Shown: positions 34,420 through 43,761, counted from the stretch's first letter. The stretch: DNA of 64,000 nt from Rhizobium hidalgonense (GCF_002914525.1 NZ_LODW01000139.1:203822-267821), one strand, 5' to 3'. Program-made: numbers and translations. The notes: generated from the letters alone by a model not told the origin.

Positions 34420-35940
34420 CTATTGCGGTACCTTGAACAGGTGGCGGATACGTGTCACCAGCGAGCCAACCGAGCCGCCGTTCAGCGCGGCGCCCTCGGC
34501 CGCGAAGGAATGCTGGCCGGTCTCGATCCGGCGCGAGAGGATGGCGGCCAGCTCTTCTGCAATGGCGGGTCGGTCGTGTAGCAGCGGCGCCAGGCTTGCC
34601 TGAGCGATTTCGTAGACGACGACGAAGGTGAGCGCGCGCAGGCTCGCCGCCTCGCCAATGCCGATCAGCAGTCCGCTTTCGCCGAGATAATCGCCTGGCG
34701 CCAGCCGGCCGAGTTCGACTTGCTTGTGGCCTTCCTGCCGTGTCGCGACGAGCGCGCCGGTACGCACGATCATCAGCGACGCAACCGTATCGCCCTGATC
34801 GATGAGAACGGAATCCTTCTTGTAGGTCCGCCGTGTCATTGAGGATGCGAGGGTTTCCTTCTCGTCCTCGGTCAGCGAGAAAAACAGCGGGACGGCGTCG
34901 AGAAGCTTGAGCGGCGTCGGCCGGTGCGGCTTTGCCATCTCCTCCGGCTGCAACTGCTCGGGCGGTAAGCCGGCGGCGTCGAGCGGTCGCGCCAAGGTGA
35001 GACCAGCGGCTTTGACATGGCGGTAGATCAGGTCGAATATTTCGTTCTTCGCGAGCCCCGCCTGGCCGATATCCCTGACGCGGAAGGAGAGCTCCACCTC
35101 GATTGCGTCCGATGTCAGCGATTTGATCTGCACGCCGGGTTTCGGCTCGGTCAGGATCGAGCCGCTGCTCAAGAGCACGGCGCGCATGACTTCGATGATC
35201 GCAGACGGGCCGATCGTTGGCACGACGCGGACCGTCAGTGTCGCGCCGTGACTGCGGTCAGGACTGCTGAGGTTGGTCAGTCCGACCTTGGCGAGAAAGC
35301 TGTTCGGCAAGACGACGAGGTCGTTCGATCCGTTTAGCAGATGGGTCGAGCGCCAATTGGTTTCGACGACACTGCCTTCGACGCCGTCATTCAGCACGAT
35401 CCAGTCGCCGATCGCGTAGGGCCGGCCGAGATTGAGCGCGATGCCGGAAAAGACGTCGCTCAGGGTGCTCTGCATCGCCAGGCCGAGAATGACGGCAAGG
35501 ACGCCAGACGTGGCGATCAGCGTGCCGACGGGAAAGCTGAAGACATAGGCGACCACCGAGAGGATCGCGCCGAGATAGATCAGCCCGATGACCAGATCCT
35601 GGACGAGGCGACCTTCGCGCGGTTGGCGCTCGAAGATCAGGAAGACGCGCACGAAGGCGATCAGCGCCCAGGCGGCATTGATCCACCAGACAACCTTGGC
35701 AAGGGCGATGAAGACGCGTTCGAAGGTCGAAGCCGTCGTCGGACCGACCTCGTAGGGCACGATGTCGTGATAAAGCAGCAGCACGCTGAGCGCCGCGAAG
35801 AAGAACACCTGCCCTGCGAGTCTCCAGCTCGGGAAGGGCCGAAGCGCTATTCGGGTGATCACTGCGCCAGCCACCGCCAGCGTCCCGGCTTGGACGACAG
35901 GATCGGCAAGCACTCCGGACCAGGTAAGATTATCAAGCAT
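34420..35940 (-). CDS. MscS-family channel with cyclic-nucleotide-binding domain
   Basis: This 506-aa protein has N-terminal TM helices, then the MscS pore/upper-cytoplasmic core (LIATSGVLAVILGLAMQSTLSDVFSGIALNLGRPYAIGDWIVLND). A C-terminal cNMP-binding domain follows (about 350-465; VPLFFSLTEDEKETLASSMTRRTYKKDSVLIDQGD and GDYLGESGLLIG). Such fusions are known as bacterial cyclic-nucleotide-gated mechanosensitive-type channels. It ends SLVTRIRHLFKVPQ, and a degenerate copy of this tail lies just upstream at 36090-36170. Confidence 0.92.
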   Translation of the reverse strand: MLDNLTWSGVLADPVVQAGTLAVAGAVITRIALRPFPSWRLAGQVFFFAALSVLLLYHDIVPYEVGPTTASTFERVFIALAKVVWWINAAWALIAFVRVFLIFERQPREGRLVQDLVIGLIYLGAILSVVAYVFSFPVGTLIATSGVLAVILGLAMQSTLSDVFSGIALNLGRPYAIGDWIVLNDGVEGSVVETNWRSTHLLNGSNDLVVLPNSFLAKVGLTNLSSPDRSHGATLTVRVVPTIGPSAIIEVMRAVLLSSGSILTEPKPGVQIKSLTSDAIEVELSFRVRDIGQAGLAKNEIFDLIYRHVKAAGLTLARPLDAAGLPPEQLQPEEMAKPHRPTPLKLLDAVPLFFSLTEDEKETLASSMTRRTYKKDSVLIDQGDTVASLMIVRTGALVATRQEGHKQVELGRLAPGDYLGESGLLIGIGEAASLRALTFVVVYEIAQASLAPLLHDRPAIAEELAAILSRRIETGQHSFAAEGAALNGGSVGSLVTRIRHLFKVPQ

Positions 35941-36089
35941 CGACTGTCCACCCGCCAGAGCACGGTGCCGGAAAATGTGAGCGGTCTTCGGTCAACAAAT
36001 CCTCGCTATCCCATTCGAATGGTGGCTTCGCCGCATCCTTTCTTCCAATCCGACCGCGAGGCAACCGTAAAATAGCGCCAGCGCGCCGG

Positions 36090-36170
36090 AAACGGGATCT
36101 GCGTGACCAGCGAGCTCATATTGCCGCGGTTCATCGTGGCGCCTTCAGTCGTGATGAAGTGTCTGCCGTT
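36090..36170 (-). pseudogene. Remnant of a second MscS-cNMP gene (C-terminus)
   Basis: On the minus strand, 36167-36096 translates as GRHFITTEGATMNRGNMSSLVTQI. This aligns with GQHSFAAEGAALNGGSVGSLVTRI at the C-terminus of the intact neighbour. A stop codon (TAG, 36177-36179) lies just upstream in frame and no further homology is visible. It is a relic of a tandem paralogue. It lies in a 392-bp gap (35941-36332) that otherwise holds only a hairpin. Confidence 0.75.
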
Positions 36171-36261
36171 TCGCCGCTAAAAGCCCCGTCAGATCTGCGC
36201 GGACGATCAACCTCGTGTTCGTGGCATCTCATCCTTGCCGCATCACAAGTGCTGGAACGCT

Positions 36262-36299
36262 TGCAGCGCCCCGCGTCGATTTAGACGCGCGGCGCTGCA
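36262..36299. terminator. Strong hairpin after the flavoprotein gene
   Basis: TGCAGCGCC-c-CGCGTC (36262-36277) pairs with GACGCG-c-GGCGCTGCA (36284-36299): a 15-bp stem with one mismatch and a 6-nt loop. It is 33 bp past the stop of the minus-strand flavoprotein. This GCAGCGCCGCGCGTC-type hairpin recurs between rhizobial genes. It lacks a clear U-tract, so termination is probable but unproven. Confidence 0.6.
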
Positions 36300-36332
36300 G
36301 CAGTTTGAACGGTGTATCTTGGCTACGAGCGC

Positions 36333-38894
36333 TTAGGTGCGCGGCTTCAGATTTTCCGGGTCATAGATCGGCTTGTAGCCGACGCCGACAACCTCCACCG
36401 GATAGGTCTCGGCAAAATACTCGACGTTCAGCTTGCGTCCGACCTGGCAATGCGACCAGGGCAAATAGGCCAGAGCAATGTTCTTGCCGACCGTCGGGCC
36501 GTAGGCGATCGAGGTCGTGTAGGACCGGCGGCCAAGCTCGTCGACCAGAACCTCTCCGGTGGCGGGATCGACAACCGGCAGGTTGCCGAGCGGATAACGC
36601 TTCACGCCCGATTTGTCGGTATTTTCGGTCATGACAAGCGTGCAGAGCATGGCCGGCTGGTGCTCACGCGCCTTGTATTCCAGATGTTTTTCCTTGCCGC
36701 GGAAATCGGCTTCCTTGACCTTCGGACGGGCGAGATCGGCTTCGATCAGGTTGTACTGGGTCAAAAGGTCGGCGTTCTGCAGGCGCAGGCTCTTTTCCAT
36801 GCGGCGCGAGTTTGCATAGGTCTCGACGCCGAAGGCCATCACACCGGTCGAACGCAGCGCATCCCAGACGGCGAGGCCGTCTTCGTACTTCATGTGCAGT
36901 TCCCAGCCCTGCTCGCCGACATAGGAGATGCGGAAGGCGGTGACGGGCTTTCCGGCGATTTCGATCGGCTTGATCGCCGCAAAGGCGAAGTTTTCCTGAT
37001 CGAGCCCGGCCGGATCGGCCACAACCTTCTTCAGCGTGTCGCGCGCATTCGGCCCCCAGATGCCGATCGTCACGAATTTTTCCGAGACGTCGGTGACGGT
37101 CACATCAAGGCCGCGGTCTTCGGCGACGCGCTTCATATAGTGCAGGTCGCGCGGGCCGGCATCGGCGCCGTTGACGAGACGGCAACGGTCGGCCATGCGG
37201 AAGACGGTGAAGTCGGCGCGCACCATGCCTTCGTCGTCGAGGAAGTGGGTGTAAACGCCCTTGCCGATGTTGGCATCGCCGCCGACCTTGGCGGCGCACA
37301 GCCATTCCATCAGCTCGACATGGTCAGGCCCCTCGATATCGACCATGTGGAAATGGCTGAGATTGACGATGCCGCAATCCTCGCTCATCGCCAGATGCTC
37401 GGCATTCGACACCCGCCAGAAATGGCGGCTGTCCCATTCGTTCTCACGAACCGGGACGCGGTCGGCATATTTCTCCAGAAGGTGCTCGTTGGCGGCATAG
37501 CCGTGCGCACGCTCCCAGCCGCCGAGTTCCATGAAATAGCCGCCAAGCTCCTTTTCGCGCTCGTAGAAAGGCGAGCGTTTGGCGTTGCGGCCGGATAGGT
37601 AGGGTTCGCGGGTATGAACGGCCGGGAAATAGATCTTCTGGGCGGCTTCGTAGCAGCGGCCTTCGATGAACTCTTCCGTCAGCTGATGCGGATAGAAGCG
37701 GGCATAATCGATGCTGTTGTGATCGATTTCAGTCCGGCCGTCGGTCATCCAGTCGGCGATCAGCTTGCCGTAACCCGGGCCATCCTTGACCCAGATGGCA
37801 ACGCAATACCAGAGACCGCGCACCTTCTGGCTCTCGCCGCAGGATGCGCCGCCGCTGGCGGAAACCTGCAGCAGGCCGTTGAAGGAGTGGCCTTCGTTAT
37901 AGCCGAGTTCGCCGAGGATCGGCGTCAGTTCCATGGCGCGCTCGAGCGGCTCGATAATCTGTTCCATCTCGAGGTCGCGCTGCGAGGGCGAAAGGCGGGC
38001 TTCGTGCTTTTCGAGAATATCGCGCGGATGGCACATGCGCGGATTGGTGGCCTCGTAATAGCCCCACTCGATCTGACCGCCCTCGGTCGTCGCCGGGTCG
38101 CCGGTATCGCGCATATAGGCGGAGTTGCCCTGGTCGCGCAGCAGCGGAAAGCCGATTTCCTTGCCGGTGCCTTCAAACTCGTTATAGGGACCGAAGAAGG
38201 TGAGCGGGTGGTCGACAGGCATGACGGGCAGGTCTTCGCCGACCATCTCGGCGATCAGGCGGCCCCAGAGGCCGGCGCAGACGATGACATGGTCGGCCAT
38301 GATGGTACCGCGATGGGTGACGACGCCCTTGATGCGGCCGCCTTCGACGATCAGCGACTTCGCCGGCGTGTTGCCGAAGACCTGCAGCTTGCCCGCCTTT
38401 TCGGCGGCATCGACGAGCTTGCCGGCAACGGTCTGCGAGCGCGGAATGACGAGGCCGGCATCCGGGTCGTAAAGGCCGCCCATCACCTGATCTTCCTCGA
38501 TCAGCGGGAACTTCTCCTTGATTTCGGAAGGGCTGACATAATGGGCGCGCGTGCCGAAGGCGCGTGCCGAGGAAAGCTTGCGCTTGATTTCTTCCATCCA
38601 GGCATCGTCGCCGGTGCGCGCCACTTCGAGGCCGCCGATGCGGGCGTAATGGCCCATCTTCTCGTAGAAATCGATTGAATATTGCGTGGTCCAGACAGAG
38701 AGATAGTCGTGGCTCGTGGTGTAACAGAAGTCCGAGGCATGGGCTGTCGAGCCGATATCGGTCGGTATGCCCGACTTATCGATGCCGACGATATCGTCCC
38801 ATCCGCGCTCGACGAGATGATGCGCGATGGAGGCGCCGACGATACCGCCGAGGCCGATGATGACGACCTTTGCCTTTTCCGGAAATGCTGCCAC
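36333..38894 (-). CDS. Dimethylglycine/sarcosine dehydrogenase-like flavoprotein
   Basis: This 853-aa fused enzyme has an N-terminal DAO-type FAD domain (VVIIGLGGIVGASIAHHL dinucleotide motif, residues about 10-27; DKSG; VIVCAGLWG). A bridging domain and a C-terminal GcvT-type tetrahydrofolate-binding half (about 430-845; GWELHMKYEDGLAVWDALRSTGVMAFGVETYANSRRMEKSLRL) follow. Relatives demethylate N-methylated amino acids and pass the C1 unit to folate. Exact substrate is uncertain (dimethylglycine, sarcosine or another N-methyl amine). A folD remnant directly upstream fits a former C1-metabolism context. Confidence 0.88.
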   Translation of the reverse strand: MAAFPEKAKVVIIGLGGIVGASIAHHLVERGWDDIVGIDKSGIPTDIGSTAHASDFCYTTSHDYLSVWTTQYSIDFYEKMGHYARIGGLEVARTGDDAWMEEIKRKLSSARAFGTRAHYVSPSEIKEKFPLIEEDQVMGGLYDPDAGLVIPRSQTVAGKLVDAAEKAGKLQVFGNTPAKSLIVEGGRIKGVVTHRGTIMADHVIVCAGLWGRLIAEMVGEDLPVMPVDHPLTFFGPYNEFEGTGKEIGFPLLRDQGNSAYMRDTGDPATTEGGQIEWGYYEATNPRMCHPRDILEKHEARLSPSQRDLEMEQIIEPLERAMELTPILGELGYNEGHSFNGLLQVSASGGASCGESQKVRGLWYCVAIWVKDGPGYGKLIADWMTDGRTEIDHNSIDYARFYPHQLTEEFIEGRCYEAAQKIYFPAVHTREPYLSGRNAKRSPFYEREKELGGYFMELGGWERAHGYAANEHLLEKYADRVPVRENEWDSRHFWRVSNAEHLAMSEDCGIVNLSHFHMVDIEGPDHVELMEWLCAAKVGGDANIGKGVYTHFLDDEGMVRADFTVFRMADRCRLVNGADAGPRDLHYMKRVAEDRGLDVTVTDVSEKFVTIGIWGPNARDTLKKVVADPAGLDQENFAFAAIKPIEIAGKPVTAFRISYVGEQGWELHMKYEDGLAVWDALRSTGVMAFGVETYANSRRMEKSLRLQNADLLTQYNLIEADLARPKVKEADFRGKEKHLEYKAREHQPAMLCTLVMTENTDKSGVKRYPLGNLPVVDPATGEVLVDELGRRSYTTSIAYGPTVGKNIALAYLPWSHCQVGRKLNVEYFAETYPVEVVGVGYKPIYDPENLKPRT

Positions 38895-38922
38895 GTGCTG
38901 TTCCTTCTACTGATCGGACGAA

Positions 38923-39042
38923 CTAAAGTTTTGCCAGCCGCCCTCGACTTGCGACGAGGGCATTATGCATCACGCTGGCGACCGTCATTGGTCCTACGCC
39001 GCCGAGGATCGGCGTGATTGCGCCAGCCGGGATCGAGGCTGG
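38923..39042 (-). pseudogene. folD: folD C-terminal remnant
   Basis: The minus-strand frame ending at 38923 reads AGAITPILGGVGPMTVASVMHN before its stop. This matches the conserved C-terminus of methylenetetrahydrofolate dehydrogenase/cyclohydrolase (AITPVPGGVGPMT). Only about 40 codons remain and nothing upstream in frame resembles FolD. Intact FolD would oxidise the methylene-THF made by the adjacent flavoprotein, so this looks like a decayed accessory copy. Confidence 0.8.
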
Positions 39043-39073
39043 ATAATTCCAGGACGATGCAAACGTCGTGGGT

Positions 39074-39313
39074 TCACGGCGCTGAAATCGCCTTGAGCCG
39101 GTCGATATCGACGAGCACGATCTCTTCCGAAACAGGCTCGCGATTGTGCAGGCGGAACCATTCCACGGCTTCGCGCACCCGGTCTCCATGCGGCGCCGGA
39201 TAGGCGCCGAGGCCGAGAACCCATTCGCGCACGGTTTCCCGTTCCATCCGCCCGGCCCGGTATCGGTCGCAGACGGTTTTCGCCGATGCGATGAGATCAT
39301 TGATGCTTTTCAC
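39074..39313 (-). CDS. Small hypothetical protein
   Basis: This 79-aa protein (MKSINDLIASAKTVCDRYRAGRMERETVREWVLGLG...) is mostly helical and charged, with no signal or TM segment. The GTG start is preceded by GAGGAAT and lies 9 bp after the preceding gene. It is the third gene of a small minus-strand operon (Xre regulator, 86-aa protein, this gene). I do not recognise the family. Confidence 0.6.
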   Translation of the reverse strand: MKSINDLIASAKTVCDRYRAGRMERETVREWVLGLGAYPAPHGDRVREAVEWFRLHNREPVSEEIVLVDIDRLKAISAP

Positions 39314-39322
39314 GGGGATTCC

Positions 39323-39583
39323 TCAATGCACGGAAGGTTCGTCGTCGTCGAGGAAGGATCGAATGCCGTCCCGCGCCACCACGGCCAGGAATTCGTCGAA
39401 GGCATCCCGGTCGGTCGCAAACGGCTCGTCCCAGCGGATCAGGTCCTCGCCTTGCGTGACGACTTCCATCGTCCAGTCTTCATTGCTGCCTGAGGTTCGA
39501 AAGATATCGACAAGCACCGTCACGCCGTCATCGGAAAATTCCCCGGCCAGTTCGGAGTGTTCAAGCTTTTGCTTCTTTGCCAT
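39323..39583 (-). CDS. Small acidic hypothetical protein
   Basis: This 86-aa acidic protein (HSELAGEFSDDGVTVLVDIFRTSGSNEDWTMEVVTQGEDLIRWDEPFATDRDAFDEFLAVV) begins with ATG immediately before the stop of the upstream Xre gene. It reads as a compact alpha/beta domain. It is in a tight operon between a regulator and another small protein. Function is unknown; a toxin-antitoxin-like or phage-derived module is possible but unsupported. Confidence 0.65.
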   Translation of the reverse strand: MAKKQKLEHSELAGEFSDDGVTVLVDIFRTSGSNEDWTMEVVTQGEDLIRWDEPFATDRDAFDEFLAVVARDGIRSFLDDDEPSVH

Positions 39584-39940
39584 TCAGCCGCCAGCGCCTG
39601 GAGGGGCGTCGTTTTTGAGATGTTCTTCGTATTGAACCGTCTCGGTTTCGTTCGTGTCGATGGAGGCATTGGCGCCTTTCACAAGGCGAACGCCGGCACC
39701 GCCGCCGTCCTCCGCAATGAAAAGCACACCCGCATCCTCCAAGCTCCGCTTCATATCCTGCAGGATTCGCTCGGACGGGGAAAGCGTCCCGGCCTCGAAA
39801 TCGGCAATCGTCTGTTTGGCGATTTTCGCAGCTGATGACAAGTCATCCTCAGACCATCCGACGAGGGCACGCGCGGCCCGGCATTGAGCTGGAGATAGGC
39901 ACAAAACAATCACCTGACATTGAACGAAGGGGGAGAGCAT
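39584..39940 (-). CDS. Xre-family transcriptional regulator
   Basis: This protein of up to 118 aa has a Xre/Cro HTH (LSPAQCRAARALVGWSEDDLSSAAKIAKQTIADFEAGTLSPSERILQDMKRSLEDAGVLFI), a very common small regulator type in Rhizobiaceae. The true start may be internal (GTG/TTG about 10-14 codons in), since the first residues do not fit the family. It heads the three-gene operon with the two small proteins. Confidence 0.8.
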   Translation of the reverse strand: MLSPFVQCQVIVLCLSPAQCRAARALVGWSEDDLSSAAKIAKQTIADFEAGTLSPSERILQDMKRSLEDAGVLFIAEDGGGAGVRLVKGANASIDTNETETVQYEEHLKNDAPPGAGG

Positions 39941-40134
39941 TTCCGTGGTTTCGGAGAAATCAGGACCTGCTCGGTCAGCAATATAAAGATGTGACCAGCG
40001 GTGAAGAAGACAAGCGCATGTCCGCCGACGCGGAATAGGGCCAATTGCTCTACCCTTATTGGGCGATAGGGGAGGTTGATTGACTGAATATTATTAAAGC
40101 CTAATCTAACCGCCTTTGTCACGGGGAGGTAACA

Positions 40135-41196
40135 ATGCGTGAGCCGGATATGCAGAAACTCGATGCGCTGGTCGGCCGTCTTGTCGGCGATGTCGGCGCC
40201 GCCATGTCAGGTGCCCTGGTCGTGCTTGGCGATAAGGTGGGGATCTTCAAGGCGATGGCCGATGGCACGCCGCTGACCGTTGAGCAGCTTGCCGCAAAGA
40301 CCGGGGTGAAGGAGCGTTACCTCAGGGAATGGCTGAGCGCCCAGGCGGCTGCGGATTATGTCGTTTACGATGAAAAAACCGATCGTTTCAGCCTGACGGC
40401 GGAACAGGCGATGGTGTTTGCCGAGGAAAACAGCCCGGCCTTCTTCGTCGGGGCCTTCGAGGTCGTGCAATCCATGTGGATGGACGAGGCCAAGGTCGCC
40501 GATGCCTTCCGCACCGGCAAGGGTCTCGGTTGGCACGAGCACAGCACCTGTCTCTTCCGCGGAACCGAGCGGTTCTTCCGCCCGGGCTACAACAGCCATC
40601 TGGTGAACGAATGGATACCGGCTCTCGCAGGCGTCGAAGAAAAGCTCAAATCCGGCGCCAACGTCGCCGATGTCGGCTGCGGTCACGGCGCGTCGACCAT
40701 CCTGATGGCGCAGGCTTATCCCGCCTCGCATTTCACCGGTTTCGATTATCACGGGCCCTCGATCGAAAGAGCAAAGGCCGCCGCAAAAGAGGCTGGCGTC
40801 GCCGATCGTGTCACTTTCGAGCAGGGCAAGGCGGCCGAATTTCCAGGGCGCAGCTATGATATGGTCGCCATGTTCGACTGCCTGCACGACATGGGCGATC
40901 CGGTCGGCGCCGGCCGGCATGTCAGGGAAACGCTTGCCCCGAACGGCACCTGGCTGATCGTCGAGCCCTTTGCCCATGACCATCTCAAGGACAATCTCAA
41001 TCCGGTGGGACGGGTCTATTACGGCGCATCGACGATGATCTGCACGCCGGCATCGCTCTCCCAGGAGGTGGGCCTCGGGCTTGGCGCCCAGGCCGGAGAA
41101 ATGAAACTGCGCAAGGTGGCGCTCGACGCCGGCTTCAAGCATTTCCGCCGCGCCACCGAAACGCCGTTCAACATGGTCTTCGAGGTGCGGGCCTGA
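40135..41196 (+). CDS. SAM-dependent methyltransferase
   Basis: This 353-aa protein has an N-terminal winged-helix dimerisation region (GIFKAMADGTPLTVEQLAAKTGVKERYLREWLSAQAAADYV) and a class I SAM fold. Motif I is VADVGCGHGAST (about 179-190), with the acidic residue in GFDYHGPS and DMVAMFDCLHDMGDP after it. The layout is like O-methyltransferases and Rv2258c-type proteins. GGGGAGG precedes the ATG. It converges on agpT with a 10-bp gap. Substrate is unknown. Confidence 0.87.
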   Translation: MREPDMQKLDALVGRLVGDVGAAMSGALVVLGDKVGIFKAMADGTPLTVEQLAAKTGVKERYLREWLSAQAAADYVVYDEKTDRFSLTAEQAMVFAEENSPAFFVGAFEVVQSMWMDEAKVADAFRTGKGLGWHEHSTCLFRGTERFFRPGYNSHLVNEWIPALAGVEEKLKSGANVADVGCGHGASTILMAQAYPASHFTGFDYHGPSIERAKAAAKEAGVADRVTFEQGKAAEFPGRSYDMVAMFDCLHDMGDPVGAGRHVRETLAPNGTWLIVEPFAHDHLKDNLNPVGRVYYGASTMICTPASLSQEVGLGLGAQAGEMKLRKVALDAGFKHFRRATETPFNMVFEVRA

Positions 41197-41206
41197 AATA
41201 GCCGAG

Positions 41207-42082
41207 CTATCTCAGCTTGCCGATGCTGGCATACATGCCGGTCGTGCGAAATTCCGTCGGGTTGGTGCCGTAGACCCGGCGGAAAACCTTGGAGAAATAG
41301 TTCGGATCGTCGAAGCCGCACATGATGGCGACTTCCTTGACCGGCAGAAAGTCGGCCTTGGTCAAAAGTTTGACGGCGCGCTGCAGGCGCTGCTGCAGCA
41401 CGAATTCCGCCGGCGGCATGCCCTCGCTTTCGGCGAAGCTGCGCGAGAAATGCGCGCGGCTGAGACCGACAATGCCGGCGAGTTCGCTGACCGGCAGCGG
41501 CTTTTCGAGATTGGCGTTGATATGGTCGATTACCGGCTGCATCAGGCTGAGCTCGGCGGCAAAGGCCGGCGAGCCGAAGACGTCGTCGTAAAGCGCCATT
41601 GCCGCTTCATAGGCAATCGCCGAGGCGGCACCCGGGGAGGTCGCGCCGGTGACGAGGCGCAGGCTGCAGTCGGCGAGATGATCGATGGTCGAGGGCTGCA
41701 GTTTCAGCACCGGGCCTGCGGTGGACAGCACCAGCTGATGAATGCGCAGCGTCTCCTCACCGTTCATCGAAATCCAGAAATATTCCCAGCGGTCGCCCTT
41801 CTCCAGCCAATAGCGATGATTGTGCGGGACGAGCACCAACAGAGTGTCGCCGCCCTGAAGCCGATAATTGCGATTCTGATAGCGCAGCCGGCCCGTGCCG
41901 CTGATCGTGTGCTGCAGCACGGTGAAGGGCGTCTGGCCGCGCCTTCGGCCATCCCAGTCATAGGGCTCGTTCTCGCGCACTTCATAGCCGGAGCTCGTCG
42001 GCATGGCATGCAATCGCTGCCGGCCGCGAGGCAGCGAAACCGTCCTCATCGACTGTCCGTTGGCAATCAAATTCTGCAGCAC
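41207..42082 (-). CDS. agpT: AraC-type regulator of the alpha-galactoside operon
   Basis: This 291-aa protein has an N-terminal cupin sensor (GTGRLRYQNRNYRLQGGDTLLVLVPHNHRYWLEKGDRWEYFWI) and a C-terminal double HTH (VSELAGIVGLSRAHFSRSFAESEG... VKEVAIMCGFDDPNYFSKVFRRVYGTNPTEFR). The GTG start at 42082 follows AGGGGT. It is divergent from melA-agpABCD, the arrangement described in Sinorhizobium meliloti, where AgpT activates alpha-galactoside utilisation. Confidence 0.9.
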   Translation of the reverse strand: MLQNLIANGQSMRTVSLPRGRQRLHAMPTSSGYEVRENEPYDWDGRRRGQTPFTVLQHTISGTGRLRYQNRNYRLQGGDTLLVLVPHNHRYWLEKGDRWEYFWISMNGEETLRIHQLVLSTAGPVLKLQPSTIDHLADCSLRLVTGATSPGAASAIAYEAAMALYDDVFGSPAFAAELSLMQPVIDHINANLEKPLPVSELAGIVGLSRAHFSRSFAESEGMPPAEFVLQQRLQRAVKLLTKADFLPVKEVAIMCGFDDPNYFSKVFRRVYGTNPTEFRTTGMYASIGKLR

Positions 42083-42106
42083 AAAATTACCCCTGAAAGC
42101 ATAATC

Positions 42107-42161
42107 CTTCTCTGGTCGCTCTGCCGATTTCGGGCATAATCCCGCTCGACAAACAGAGAAG
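42107..42161. promoter_or_regulatory. Inverted repeat in the agpT-melA divergent promoter
   Basis: CTTCTCTG (42107-42114) and CAGAGAAG (42154-42161) form perfect 8-bp arms separated by 39 bp, with nested GTCG/CGAC. They lie in the 212-bp gap between agpT and melA. Widely spaced half-sites fit binding by an AraC-type dimer such as AgpT, but the link is inferred. Confidence 0.4.
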
Positions 42162-42294
42162 AGACGACGGTCGAAAGAGCGGCCGGGAGGAAAACAGGCA
42201 GTTTTTCGGCTTTTTCAGCCCCATGTGCCAGCATGCGGCCTGATCCTCCATGGCCATCTTTTCTGTAGCATTCGATTGGGTCGAGGTGAAGATC

Positions 42295-43761
42295 ATGAGT
42301 TTCAAAATCGCTATTATCGGTGCAGGCAGCGTCGGTTTCACCAAGAAGCTGTTCACCGATATTTTGTGTGTTCCGGAGTTTCGCGACGTCGAATTCGCGC
42401 TGACCGATCTCAGCGAACATAATCTGGAGATGATCAAGGCGATCCTCGACCGGATCGTCGAAGCGAACGGATTGCCGACCAAGGTGACGGCGACGACCGA
42501 CCGGCGCCAGGCGCTGACCGGCGCGCGTTACATCATCAGCTGCGTCAGGGTCGGCGGCCTCGAAGCCTATGCCGACGATATTCGCATCCCGCTGAAATAC
42601 GGCATCGATCAGTGTGTCGGCGATACGATCTGCGCCGGCGGCATCCTCTACGGCCAGCGCAACATCCCCGTCATCCTCGACTTCTGCAAGGATATCAGGG
42701 AGGTTGCCGAGCCCGGTGCCAAGTTCCTGAACTATGCCAATCCAATGGCGATGAACACCTGGGCGGCGATCGAATACGGCAAGGTCGATACCGTCGGCCT
42801 CTGCCACGGCGTCCAGCACGGCGCCGAACAGATCGCCGAGGTGCTCGGCGCCAAGTCGCTCAGCGAGCTCGACTATGTCTGCTCCGGCATCAACCACCAG
42901 ACCTGGTTCATTGACCTGCGTCTCAACGGCCGCAAGATCGGCAAGGACGAACTGGTTGCCGCCTTCGAGGCGCATCCGGTCTATTCGCAGCAGGAGAAGC
43001 TGCGCATCGATGTGCTGAAGCGTTTCGGCGTCTATTCCACCGAAAGCAACGGCCATCTTTCGGAATACCTGCCCTGGTACCGCAAGCGGCCGGAGGAAAT
43101 CACCCGCTGGATCGACATGTCCGACTGGATCCACGGCGAGACCGGCGGTTACCTCCGCCACTCCACCGAAACCCGCAACTGGTTCGAGACGGAATTCCCG
43201 CAATTCCTGGAATCCGCTGCTAAGCCGATCGATCCGGCCAAGCGCTCGAACGAACATGCGAGCCATATCCTCGAGGCGCTGGAGACGAACCGGGTCTATC
43301 GCGGCCATTTCAACGTCAAGAACAATGGCGTCATCGCCAACCTGCCGTCCGATGCGATCATCGAATCGCCGGGCTTCGTCGACCGCTTCGGCATCAACAT
43401 GGTCTCCGGCGTCACCCTGCCGGAAGCCTGTGCCGCCACCTGCATTGCCTCGATCAACGTCCAGCGCATGTCGGTGCATGCCGCCATCTCGGGCGACATC
43501 GACCTTCTGAAGCTTGCCGTGCTGCACGATCCGCTTGTTGGAGCCGTGGCGACGCCCGAGGAAGTCTGGCAGATGGTCGACGAAATGGTCGTTGCCCAGG
43601 CGCGCTGGCTGCCGCAATATGCCGATGCCGTGCCGGCCGCCAAGGAGCGGCTGTCGAAATCCAAGGTGCAGACCCGCGACTGGGCGGGCGCTGCGCGCCG
43701 CAACGTTCGCTCGATCGAAGAGCTGCGCGCGGAAAAGGCGGCGCTGAAACAGGCCGTCTGA
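42295..43761 (+). CDS. melA: GH4-family alpha-galactosidase
   Basis: This 488-aa GH4 glycosidase uses NAD+ and a divalent metal in a redox-elimination mechanism. The N-terminal GAGSVGFT binds NAD+. GLCHGVQHG supplies the metal Cys and a His, with NYANPMAMNTW and SGINHQTWF also conserved. It hydrolyses melibiose/raffinose-type alpha-galactosides after import by AgpABCD. ATG at 42295 after GAGGTGA. It corresponds to agaL1/melA of S. meliloti. Confidence 0.93.
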   Translation: MSFKIAIIGAGSVGFTKKLFTDILCVPEFRDVEFALTDLSEHNLEMIKAILDRIVEANGLPTKVTATTDRRQALTGARYIISCVRVGGLEAYADDIRIPLKYGIDQCVGDTICAGGILYGQRNIPVILDFCKDIREVAEPGAKFLNYANPMAMNTWAAIEYGKVDTVGLCHGVQHGAEQIAEVLGAKSLSELDYVCSGINHQTWFIDLRLNGRKIGKDELVAAFEAHPVYSQQEKLRIDVLKRFGVYSTESNGHLSEYLPWYRKRPEEITRWIDMSDWIHGETGGYLRHSTETRNWFETEFPQFLESAAKPIDPAKRSNEHASHILEALETNRVYRGHFNVKNNGVIANLPSDAIIESPGFVDRFGINMVSGVTLPEACAATCIASINVQRMSVHAAISGDIDLLKLAVLHDPLVGAVATPEEVWQMVDEMVVAQARWLPQYADAVPAAKERLSKSKVQTRDWAGAARRNVRSIEELRAEKAALKQAV

